Shown here one piece after another: positions 1 through 5,258 of a DNA stretch of 5,258 nucleotides. The stretch lies in the NCBI GenBank assembly GCA_903929845.1, contig CAIYWF010000319.1, positions 1 through 5,258 of the forward strand, read 5' to 3'. This DNA is from an uncultured Chlorobiaceae bacterium. GTDB taxonomy: Bacteria > Bacteroidota > Chlorobiia > Chlorobiales > Chlorobiaceae. Each line of letters starts with the position of its first letter. Position 1 is the stretch's first letter. A program made the position numbers and the translations under genes. The notes under the pieces were generated by a model. That model searched no databases. It was not told the origin of the DNA and saw only the letters and a program-made list of their open reading frames with translations.

Positions 1-57
1 GAAAAATCGACAGCATCGACCGACCAAGTCAAGGGAAGACGTAAAAGGCTGTGGTAA
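1..57 (+). CDS. possible 3' end of a plus-strand gene (partial)
   Basis: The first reading frame is open from base 1 for 18 codons and ends at TAA (55-57), followed at once by an in-frame TGA (58-60). The encoded tail is hydrophilic and basic (ending KGRRKRLW), as many real C-termini are. Against it, frame 2 is also open here (to TAG at 62-64), and so is a minus-strand frame continuing past the HEPN-like gene. With 18 codons the choice cannot be settled. No family is recognised. Confidence 0.25.
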   Translation, partial: EKSTASTDQVKGRRKRLW

Positions 58-119
58 TGAGTAGTTAACTTCTGCATAAATTTAAATGCATCATGATACG
101 CTTTTATTCCACCTTTCCA

Positions 120-812
120 CTATAATATTCCAAGAGCCAAAAACTTAATTGATGCTGAGATTAGTTCGGTTAACAGGTACGTGATCTTATCGAAGTAAGG
201 CTGAATTAGATTTTCATTAAATACCAGTGTTTTATCAAGCCCTGGAAGATACAAAAATGCATTTATTTTATCATGATTACTCACGATAGAGCGCCTACTA
301 ATTATCCGGTGCGCAAGAATATTTCTAATCTTTTCTATCTCTCTAAATGTATCGTCTTCTAATAATTCATGAAATTTAATTGTTATTATTTCATCAGAAT
401 AATAACAATTAAAAAGACGAGTAGTTTTATTTAATGTGATTTTTTTCGGTTCACGCACATCAATAAATTCTTTTGGTTTCATCATTCCAGCGATAAAATA
501 AAGGCAGAATCCAAAGCTCTCAAAGATAGACAAACCATTTGTAAAAAAACTATACAAACATTTATCCACTTGATAGTTTTCTTCCCCTTCATTCCAGTTT
601 ATCCAAAGCTCACTGGCTGTAGCAAACACATTCTTAAATTCTGTATTATCCTCTTGACACTTTCTATATCTATATTTAACAGCATCTGATGAGAATACAA
701 ATTGATTCCATTTTTGATCTTCATCGTAAATAGAATCATTGCTCGCTGGAGGTGGAAATAATTTACACGCAGAGTTTAATAATTCCGTAAATAGAACTTC
801 AGGAAAAATCAT
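120..812 (-). CDS. HEPN-like protein with RNILAH motif, second gene of a two-gene cassette
   Basis: This is a complete 230-residue AT-rich gene running from ATG (810-812) to TAG (120-122). The protein looks mostly helical. Its best clue is RNILAHR at residues 163-169: R163 and H168 form the Rx4H pattern, with Asn after the Arg, that is the catalytic signature of HEPN ribonucleases. An upstream helix (about residues 85-110, FFTNGLSIFESFGFCLYFIA) could be the paired HEPN helix. HEPN proteins usually act as RNA-cleaving toxins or effectors in toxin-antitoxin, abortive-infection and CRISPR-linked systems, but some are non-catalytic. The gene lies 59 bp downstream of the membrane-protein gene on the same strand, so the two are probably co-transcribed. 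No good ribosome binding site precedes the ATG; an in-frame TAG a few codons upstream rules out a much longer start. No second domain is seen. The HEPN call rests on one motif plus helical context, and the true role could be immunity rather than toxicity. Confidence 0.6.
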   Translation of the reverse strand: MIFPEVLFTELLNSACKLFPPPASNDSIYDEDQKWNQFVFSSDAVKYRYRKCQEDNTEFKNVFATASELWINWNEGEENYQVDKCLYSFFTNGLSIFESFGFCLYFIAGMMKPKEFIDVREPKKITLNKTTRLFNCYYSDEIITIKFHELLEDDTFREIEKIRNILAHRIISRRSIVSNHDKINAFLYLPGLDKTLVFNENLIQPYFDKITYLLTELISASIKFLALGIL

Positions 813-871
813 AGGTATATGGATAATTAATGTCTAATAACAATAATACTCCCATTCAAACAAAAACCGCA

Positions 872-1543
872 TCACTTTCCTACAGCTCTTTCGCTAATAT
901 TATCTTTTTTCATTGGAATACCAGCGAACCCTCTCACAATCCATCCTGTTATAAAACTGAATATCCATATACCGAGAACACCTCCACCATATGAAAGGAA
1001 ATCAATCAAAAGTATTCCTATTTTTCTTTTATTATATTCCTTCTCAATAGTTTCTTCATCTTTTTTCGGAATTTTAAACTTTAAGTCCTCTTTTGACAAA
1101 GAATTTATTAAATCAGGATCACATCCAATATTTTTAAATACCATTAATGCGACCTCTTTAGCTGATTTATTTTTATGTACTGATACATTAGTTAATATTG
1201 CTCCGTTTGACAAATAAACGTCTTCAAATCCCGTTACTAACTCCGCAGAAGAAATATCAAATTTAGTAGCAAAGTGTAAATCCTTTTTAATATCATTTAT
1301 TGCTTTGTCAAATGGGATATTGTGTCTTACTAAATGAACCTCAACGCCATTTCGCGTCTTTGTTATCAAATGATCAGAATTATATGAATTTTCATCCCAC
1401 ATTACAAGTGAAACCGCATTCATATAACTAACCTCTATAAAATCAGGTCTATTTCTATCACCCCAAATCGTCATAATGCCTACCACAGATATTATCCCCA
1501 TCGTTACATATGTAATACGTCTTGCACCTTCAAATACATTCAT
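872..1543 (-). CDS. double-membrane-anchored protein of unknown function, first gene of cassette
   Basis: The gene encodes 223 residues from ATG at 1541-1543 to TGA at 872-874. A TTG two codons earlier (1547-1549) is in frame, but the ATG is preferred; neither start has a clear ribosome binding site. One hydrophobic segment lies at about residues 10-27 (ITYVTMGIISVVGIMTIW). A second lies at about 175-205 (from GILLIDFLSYGGGVLGIW onward) and is Gly-rich. Between them is a soluble domain of about 145 residues with mixed strand and helix character and a Lys/Glu-rich stretch just before the second segment. With two spans, this domain and both ends lie on opposite sides of the inner membrane; the many Lys around 150-175 leave the orientation open. 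No family is recognised. Its neighbour downstream is the HEPN-like gene. It could be a membrane anchor or sensor for that protein, or an immunity protein for a toxin whose tail may survive at 1603-1731. Function is unknown. Confidence 0.7.
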   Translation of the reverse strand: MNVFEGARRITYVTMGIISVVGIMTIWGDRNRPDFIEVSYMNAVSLVMWDENSYNSDHLITKTRNGVEVHLVRHNIPFDKAINDIKKDLHFATKFDISSAELVTGFEDVYLSNGAILTNVSVHKNKSAKEVALMVFKNIGCDPDLINSLSKEDLKFKIPKKDEETIEKEYNKRKIGILLIDFLSYGGGVLGIWIFSFITGWIVRGFAGIPMKKDNISERAVGK

Positions 1544-1602
1544 AATCAATTGCGTTTTATTTCTTTTATTATCTACTTATAAAACCCAATTTCCGAGTTT
1601 TA

Positions 1603-1731
1603 TCATCCCCAATCATTACTGAATACTAATCCTTTTGGTTCTTTATAAATGTCATATTTTGTATATTCCTCAGTATTTTATTGATTTCGGTTTCCTGATT
1701 GTACTCTCCCATCTTTCGTTGTCTTGATTTC
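1603..1731 (-). pseudogene. degraded open-frame remnant, possibly a toxin C-terminal tail
   Basis: One minus-strand frame reads EIKTTKDGRVQSGNRNQ, then a TAA (1678-1680), then NTEEYTKYDIYKEPKGLVF and a short end before TGA at 1603-1605. Both halves are in the same frame and have protein-like composition (charged, Tyr- and Lys-rich, little low complexity), so one nonsense change could explain the break. The frame also stays open upstream of a TGA at 1732-1734 to about 1870, but that part is less convincing. It ends about 60 bp before the membrane-protein gene on the same strand, where a polymorphic-toxin tip would sit relative to its immunity gene. I do not recognise the family; the toxin idea is an inference from arrangement and composition. 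It may equally be chance open frame in AT-rich DNA. Confidence 0.3.
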
Positions 1732-1890
1732 TCATTTTACCAAATTAAATGGCACCAAAAACGTATAAATATCAAAAAGACAAAATATAATCGGGACAAA
1801 ATATTTCAGATCAGAACGTCTGGCGAATACCAAAAGTCTGCTGCACAGACTATTACTCTTAACATTCAGACCTATCAGTTATTTGATCGT

Positions 1891-1926
1891 CTCGTAAAAC
1901 GCTTATGAAACTCAACATTTTACGAG
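1891..1926. repeat. inverted repeat CTCGTAAAA / TTTTACGAG
   Basis: CTCGTAAAA at 1891-1899 and its exact reverse complement TTTTACGAG at 1918-1926 flank an 18-base spacer, so the transcript of either strand could form a 9-bp stem. No T-run follows on either strand, so it is not a typical terminator. The right arm is also the start of a direct repeat seen again at 2004-2016. It could be a protein-binding site or an old element end. Confidence 0.5.
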
Positions 1927-2016
1927 AACGTAACCTATTCATTTAATACGACTTAAAAAGATACTGTTACGTATTTCCTTTCTTAATTTTTCTTTCCAGC
2001 TCTATTTTACGAGAAC
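1917..2016. repeat. 13-bp direct repeat ATTTTACGAGAAC, two copies
   Basis: ATTTTACGAGAAC occurs exactly at 1917-1929 and 2004-2016, with starts 87 bp apart. Nine bases of a third copy lie in inverted orientation at 1891-1899. An exact 13-base match this close is unlikely by chance. The DNA between copies is AT-rich and has no intact gene. Possible origins are duplicated target or recombination sites, or repeated operator-like sites. Confidence 0.5.
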
Positions 2017-2413
2017 CCACTGAGGAGTAGCCATGCTACCTTTATTGACAATCAATTGATTCCTGCGAAGCTCTCCCATCAGATTACCTATCTTATACAT
2101 CTTCTGCTTGTCACTCATCCAATCAGGCAATTTACTCCACAAGAGATCATCACTATCCTCGCGAGTCAATGAACTCCATACTCAAAAACCAATCAAGCAA
2201 CGGTCAAGCAAATTACTACTACCCAATTATCATTTATTCATATCGTTAGCAGAAAATAAGCAAGTTTTTCCCCATCTCCATCAAGCAACAGTCAAGCAAC
2301 GATGATTACAGCATAATGATCACGTCGAAATTCTTTTGCAGGAAAAACGCTTGGAGCCAAACAATTTACGTTCTCAGATTTTAAAAATTGGATTTATATT
2401 CGGATTAAGCTAA
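1987..2413 (+). pseudogene. possible decayed plus-strand gene in two frames
   Basis: Frame 1 is open from 1987 to a TGA at 2170-2172 and contains a protein-like part, FIDNQLIPAKLSHQITYLIH followed by a Pro/Gln/Ile-rich end. Frame 2 is open over 2060-2302, meets a TGA at 2303-2305, then continues to TAA at 2411-2413 with a strongly helical-looking part (DHVEILLQEKRLEPNNLRSQ). The two good-looking parts join only if one or more frameshifts near 2160-2260 and a stop are allowed for. No start codon with a ribosome binding site is seen and no family is recognised. The TCAAGCAA repeats fall inside it. Treat it as a remnant at best. Confidence 0.25.
2192..2299. repeat. paired 20-bp direct repeat built of TCAAGCAA units
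   Basis: ATCAAGCAAC-R-GTCAAGCAA occurs at 2192-2211 (R is G) and 2280-2299 (R is A), 19 of 20 bases identical. Each copy is itself two TCAAGCAA units, so four units start at 2193, 2204, 2281 and 2292. Starts are 11 bp apart inside each copy and 88 bp apart between copies. A weaker unit (ATAAGCAA) lies at 2256-2263. Units about one helical turn apart resemble binding sites for a dimeric or cooperative DNA-binding protein, or iterons. No regulator or replication gene is visible nearby. Confidence 0.6.
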
Positions 2414-2414
2414 T

Positions 2415-2442
2415 TTGTTTGAAGTGAAAAAAGTGTGATATA
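2415..2442 (+). promoter_or_regulatory. weak sigma70-like promoter candidate
   Basis: TTGTTT (2415-2420) and GATATA (2437-2442) are separated by 16 bp. They lie about 165 bp upstream of the truncated DUF6932-like frame. Both boxes are imperfect and the region is AT-rich, so chance is a serious alternative. It is listed because it is the only reasonable pair noticed upstream of the 2609-3255 genes. Confidence 0.15.
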
Positions 2443-2608
2443 TCGAAATGATGCGGCTGACTTTTGCAGCCCATAAGATTATTCCAAACCCACTCTACCC
2501 ATATTTTCTGATATGCAGCCGAATAACAAGTGAAAATACGCTGACAGAAACCCTTATATGCACCTGACGCAAAAGACGCATTATTCAAAAACTCAACCGA
2601 ACGCCTGA

Positions 2609-2707
2609 ATGAACACCGTTGCCATACCTGCATGGAATACGAATGGGGTTTTGCCGCCTGTTGATCCTCACTTGCCAACAAGTCCGGTTCGTTCGCCCTA
2701 TCCATGA
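2609..2707 (+). pseudogene. truncated N-terminus of a DUF6932-type protein
   Basis: ATG at 2609-2611 opens a frame of 32 codons ending at TGA 2705-2707. It begins MNTVAIPAWNTNGVLPP and continues with Pro-rich sequence to SPVRSPYP. From memory, this matches the characteristic start of DUF6932-type proteins (roughly PxWNxxGVLPPxxP, a short linker, then RSPY), which normally run on for some 150-200 residues with nucleotidyltransferase-like Gly-Ser and Asp-x-Asp positions. None of that follows here, so nearly the whole protein is missing. The final codons overlap the next gene as ATGA (TGA 2705-2707, ATG 2704-2706), the join expected if an internal deletion linked the start of the gene to its original last bases. 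No ribosome binding site is visible. Alternatively it now serves as a short leader coupling translation of the next gene. The family assignment is from recall and was not checked by search. Confidence 0.5.
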
Positions 2708-3255
2708 ACCCGCAAGATCGAATTCATCTACTCTCTGAACTGACGTTTCTGCGAGAACACTTGGCTGAACTCCCGGATTCCGCGAAGATCATGCGGATAA
2801 GCACTGAATCCCGCATTCGTGGAATTGAGAACCGTTTGGCAGAAGAGCCTGTCAATGAACGAGAGCCTGAACGCGTTCAACTGACCGTCAATGACCCTCC
2901 TTTTATTGACACTATTTGCTCAAAGCAGTATCGGGATCGTGGCTTTCGATTCTCTGATGTTGGCCAGATCCGTAACAGTCTGGCACGGCTTGGGCAAGAT
3001 AACCTGCGTGAAGATGAGCAGTACCTCAATGGAGAGTTTCAGGGAGTTCTGCCTAAGGGACGCTCTTTTGAGTTCAGGCTGACCGATAACAGTGAGGTGA
3101 TACGAGGCAAGATAGGCCCGGCTATCCTGAACGCTGATGAGCTGAATGCCCATTTGCATCAATCAGCAAAAATCAAGGTCATGATGACGCAAATAGGAGG
3201 AGGCAAACCGCGCTACGTGCTGACGGATATGCCAGAGTGGATCGATGGCAACTGA
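2704..3255 (+). CDS. hypothetical protein, likely partner of DUF6932-type gene
   Basis: This is a complete 183-residue gene with ATG at 2704-2706 and TGA at 3253-3255. Residues 1-48 look like a helical hairpin or coiled coil, including FLREHLAELPDSAKIMRIST and then ESRIRGIENRLAE. Residues 57-100 hold VQLTVNDPPFIDT and a helical stretch ending SLARLGQ. Residues 115-180 look beta-rich (SFEFRLTDNSEVIRGKIGPA ... RYVLTD). There is no signal peptide or membrane segment, so it is probably cytosolic. I recall that genes downstream of DUF6932 often encode a protein with the same plan: an LAELPE-type helix, an SxESRI segment, then an RLTF-type strand. The ATGA overlap with 2609-2707 and the absence of its own ribosome binding site suggest translational coupling to that frame. 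With the upstream gene truncated, this one is probably an orphan, though its frame is undamaged. Its molecular function is unknown. It converges with the OLD gene, 63 bp away. Confidence 0.75.
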   Translation: MNPQDRIHLLSELTFLREHLAELPDSAKIMRISTESRIRGIENRLAEEPVNEREPERVQLTVNDPPFIDTICSKQYRDRGFRFSDVGQIRNSLARLGQDNLREDEQYLNGEFQGVLPKGRSFEFRLTDNSEVIRGKIGPAILNADELNAHLHQSAKIKVMMTQIGGGKPRYVLTDMPEWIDGN

Positions 3256-3318
3256 GCAAAGATAAAATGACACTGCCGGTCAAAAAATCTAACAAGGTGA
3301 ACGGCTGTCTCATCCTGG

Positions 3319-5136
3319 TTATTCGTGCGTCATACCATCCTGTTTCGTCTCCTCATGCTGAGTCGAAACCTCAAAAAGCAAGAGTAAGAGGTCAAGTTTT
3401 TCCGTAACCTCCGGTGAAACAGTTGCCCGATCGATATAAGGGACTAACCGATGCAACTCCCCTTTTTTGAGCAACATGGCATGACCCAGCTTTTGTGCAA
3501 GACGCCGGAAAAATTCCTCAGCAAAGTCGCTGAGCTTGAGACGTTCTGTTTTAGCCTCCCATAACAGTTTTGAGGCTTTTGTATCCGCATTTTTCCAGAT
3601 ATCATAATCAATTGATTTTCCTCCAAAAAGCCTCTCAAGAATGAGTTGAGAAAGTACCTCTTCAGTTTCAGTCTGGAATCTGTCGAACAACTCCAGATCA
3701 CTGTATTGCTCCCTCGCAAAGATGAGCAGAATATCGGGAGTTATGAAGTAGTTCTCTACTTCGTAACGCTGCCAAAAAACGATTTTTAAACCCCCATTAT
3801 CAGAGCCCTCCGGGTTGCGCCCATCGTTGTCGAGTATGGCAAGCCCTTTCAAATCCTGAATCATTGTTCGAAGTGCAAAAAAATGATCTTTTGGCGTAAT
3901 CCCAAAACCACCCTCAACCCTTGCCAGCTCAGCTTCCAGGGTCTGACTGGGAAAATTGTTCTGCACATAAAAAGAGTTGATCCGTTCATCCCAGATTTTG
4001 GCAACCGGATGAGCGAGGTGAACGGCAAAGGCGCGAAGCATATCAATATCCGTCCCACCCTCAACATAGAGCACATAGCCGCGTTCACGTGCTTTAACAT
4101 AGTGTTCAGCACCAAAATGTTTGAGCGTATCCCGAATCTCTTTTTTAGCTGCAAGATCATCAGCTTTTCCATCCAGCAGCAACGTGAGATTGCGATCAAG
4201 CGCCTCTTCAAGAATCACTTCAGAGTGTGTAACAATGACAACCTGCGACTGATTCTCTGTGGCAATATCGCGCAACAGGACATAAACCTGTTTCTGTCGG
4301 AGCATTTCCAGATGAGCATCGGGCTCATCAATGAGAAGAACACTTCTTTTGTGAGAAAAGAGGTAAGCGAAGATAAGGAGCATCTGCTGAAAACCACGCC
4401 CGGAGAGCGCGACATCGAGAGGCTCTTTAACCTCATCCTGATGATAAAAAAATTCGATACTCCCTCGAGAGGTCTCCTGTGGCTCACCTAACCGAACCGC
4501 AAATAATCTCTCCATCAAGGAGGTTATCCGACGCCAATAATCAGGCTCTGATTTGTACACAATCAGACAAAGATTGCGTAACACCTGGGCAGTCTGACCT
4601 TGCCCCAATAAAACATCAATACGACCTGGCTTCAAAATTGGCTCTTCAGTCTCTAAACCTGACATGGGATAAAGCAGCTCAACATTCAGTTTGGCCGCCA
4701 CCTCCAGCAATACCATGTTTTTGAGGGTCGAATCATCTGGAGTACAGTAAACAAGCTCATCGCCCTGATTTCGAAAGCGCATGGTTATCGGTTCGACCTT
4801 ATTTCCGTACCAAACCCCAAGAGTAATAACAAGAGGAATGTCTTTGGTACCTTTTCGGACATTCGTGTTGTGCCAGAAGTAACGGGTACGCTGCACAGGA
4901 ACCGCCACTATATTCAAGCGGTTTATTGGTGTAGCAGTACGTTCCTTGGCAGTGGAGTTTTTTTTCGCATCAACCCATGTTTTAACCGCCTGTGACCATA
5001 ACGCAATCGCCTGAATTGCCGTTGTTTTGCCGCAGTTATTGGGACCGATCAGTACCGCAGGATGATCCAGCTCAATGCGCTGGCAATCGCCAAAGCGTTT
5101 AAAGTTCTGAATTTCAAGGTAATGCACCAAACGCAT
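3319..5136 (-). CDS. OLD-family endonuclease (AAA/ABC ATPase fused to TOPRIM)
   Basis: The gene encodes 605 residues from ATG at 5134-5136 to TAA at 3319-3321. CCGGAG lies 6 bases before the ATG and supports this start. The N-terminal ABC-type ATPase has Walker A GPNNCGKT (31-38), the signature LSGRGFQQ (244-251), Walker B VLLIDEPDAHLE (266-277, D270/E271) and the switch His in VIVTHS (299-304, H303 or adjacent). The C-terminal TOPRIM domain has YVLYVEGGTDIDML (354-367, metal-binding Glu359), LAILDNDGR (432-440, Asp436 and Asp438) and the YEVENYF segment (458-464) common in this family. All key residues are present, so it should be active. OLD proteins use ATP binding to control a metal-dependent DNA nuclease; P2 Old and GajA of the Gabija system are known anti-phage members. 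No UvrD-like helicase (GajB) is in the window: the left neighbour is convergent and the right is cut off, so a stand-alone enzyme and a Gabija-like pair cannot be told apart. Length is normal for the family. Composition is near half G+C, unlike the left cassette. Confidence 0.9.
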   Translation of the reverse strand: MRLVHYLEIQNFKRFGDCQRIELDHPAVLIGPNNCGKTTAIQAIALWSQAVKTWVDAKKNSTAKERTATPINRLNIVAVPVQRTRYFWHNTNVRKGTKDIPLVITLGVWYGNKVEPITMRFRNQGDELVYCTPDDSTLKNMVLLEVAAKLNVELLYPMSGLETEEPILKPGRIDVLLGQGQTAQVLRNLCLIVYKSEPDYWRRITSLMERLFAVRLGEPQETSRGSIEFFYHQDEVKEPLDVALSGRGFQQMLLIFAYLFSHKRSVLLIDEPDAHLEMLRQKQVYVLLRDIATENQSQVVIVTHSEVILEEALDRNLTLLLDGKADDLAAKKEIRDTLKHFGAEHYVKARERGYVLYVEGGTDIDMLRAFAVHLAHPVAKIWDERINSFYVQNNFPSQTLEAELARVEGGFGITPKDHFFALRTMIQDLKGLAILDNDGRNPEGSDNGGLKIVFWQRYEVENYFITPDILLIFAREQYSDLELFDRFQTETEEVLSQLILERLFGGKSIDYDIWKNADTKASKLLWEAKTERLKLSDFAEEFFRRLAQKLGHAMLLKKGELHRLVPYIDRATVSPEVTEKLDLLLLLFEVSTQHEETKQDGMTHE

Positions 5137-5142
5137 GGATAG

Positions 5143-5148
5143 CTCCGG
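5143..5148 (-). promoter_or_regulatory. ribosome binding site of the OLD gene
   Basis: On the minus strand CCGGAG precedes the ATG (5134-5136) by 6 bases, a good Shine-Dalgarno core and spacing. It is the clearest ribosome binding site in the window and fixes the start of the OLD gene. No convincing promoter was found between it and the frame ending at 5174. Confidence 0.6.
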
Positions 5149-5173
5149 TCAAGTCAATTGATAAATATGCAAT

Positions 5174-5257
5174 TCAAATCTTAAAATGGTTCAGCATGCC
5201 AAAATTGATGTTTGAAATGTCACTTCGTTCGTATTGATAGTCCCATTTTTCAGCGTA
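5174..5257 (-). CDS. possible 3' end of a gene upstream of OLD (partial)
   Basis: From the right window edge one minus-strand frame stays open for 27 codons to TGA at 5174-5176, reading YAEKWDYQYERSDISNINFG and then a short tail. It looks protein-like and ends 37 bp before the OLD start codon, a spacing compatible with an operon. A second frame is also open for 22 codons, so chance is possible. If real, this gene would be the natural place for an OLD partner. No family is recognised from so little sequence. Confidence 0.3.
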   Translation of the reverse strand, partial: YAEKWDYQYERSDISNINFGMLNHFKI

Positions 5258-5258
5258 C

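Larger units (their letters stand above)
1544..2608. other. about 1 kb gene-poor region with remnants and repeats
   Basis: No intact, convincing gene was found here on either strand. Open frames are short, lack ribosome binding sites and have composition unlike the flanking genes. The stretch holds a minus-strand remnant (1603-1731), an inverted plus direct repeat of TTTTACGAG (1891-2016), a plus-strand remnant (1987-2413) and paired TCAAGCAA repeats (2193-2299). From 2414 to 2608 I see only a weak promoter-like pair (2415-2442) and a 40-codon open frame without support. The mixture of decayed frames and short repeats suggests a scar between modules rather than a simple promoter region. Confidence 0.6.

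Noticed and set aside
1544..1549. TTG at 1547-1549 as start of the membrane protein
   Set aside because: The ATG two codons later is a better start and leaves the membrane segment unchanged. No ribosome binding site favours the TTG.
1699..1908. 69-codon plus-strand open frame with ATG-like start
   Set aside because: It overlaps the minus-strand remnant, has low-complexity AT-rich codons and no ribosome binding site. Its tail is not recognisable.
2192..2299. CRISPR array
   Set aside because: There are only two 20-bp copies, with a 68-bp gap and internal sub-repeats, and no cas genes. This is not array structure.
1924..2375. Inverted 10-mers GAGAACGTAA (1924-1933) and TTACGTTCTC (2366-2375) as element ends
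   Set aside because: A 10-bp match over about 1 kb is within chance, no transposase is seen between them and there is no target duplication.
2448..2570. 40-codon plus-strand frame starting ATGATG
   Set aside because: There is no ribosome binding site, family resemblance or coding bias, and the length is within chance.
2394..2705. 103-codon minus-strand open frame
   Set aside because: It is antisense to the DUF6932-like remnant, reads as an unstructured mix of residues and has no ribosome binding site. The plus strand gives the recognisable protein start.
3268..3282. Hairpin TGAC-N7-GTCA between the convergent genes as a terminator
   Set aside because: The stem has only 4 bp, and although T-rich sequence follows on the minus strand, this is too weak to call.
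3179..3313. Minus-strand frame starting just after the OLD stop codon
   Set aside because: The spacing to the OLD stop looks operon-like, but the frame is antisense to the convincing 183-residue gene and its product looks random.
3883..4491. 202-codon plus-strand open frame inside the OLD gene
   Set aside because: It is antisense to the ATPase and TOPRIM coding sequence, whose conserved motifs explain the DNA. No family features or ribosome binding site were seen.

Overview
The window looks like an accessory, defence-island-type stretch of a bacterial chromosome or large plasmid. No rRNA, tRNA, complete mobile element or CRISPR array can be seen. By eye, base composition changes along it: roughly 1-2400 is AT-rich (about one third G+C in the two left genes), while roughly 2600-5258 is close to half G+C. 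This suggests blocks of different origin. The host cannot be named from this sequence; the right half would fit a mid-GC Gram-negative bacterium, but that is only an impression.

Layout. (1) 1-119: window edge, with the possible last 18 codons of a plus-strand gene. (2) 120-1543, minus strand: a two-gene cassette. The first-transcribed gene is a 223-residue protein with a membrane segment at each end; 59 bp downstream follows a 230-residue protein with an RNILAH (Rx4H) motif like that of HEPN ribonucleases. (3) 1544-2608: about 1 kb without an intact gene. It holds a minus-strand open-frame remnant just upstream of the cassette, a plus-strand remnant, and two sets of short repeats (TTTTACGAG and TCAAGCAA). 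(4) 2609-3255, plus strand: a 32-codon remnant resembling the start of a DUF6932-type protein. It overlaps by ATGA with an apparently complete 183-residue gene that I associate with DUF6932 genes. (5) 3319-5136, minus strand, convergent with the previous pair: a complete 605-residue OLD-family protein, an ABC-type ATPase fused to a TOPRIM nuclease domain. (6) 5174-5257: possible last codons of a gene upstream of the OLD gene on the same strand.

How the parts may work together. The OLD nuclease is the one confident functional call; this family includes anti-phage effectors. The HEPN-like/membrane pair could be a small defence or toxin-immunity unit, and the DUF6932-like pair has apparently lost most of its first gene. 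The picture is of several independent defence-type modules, some intact and some decaying, packed between repeats. No single system ties them together on the evidence here.
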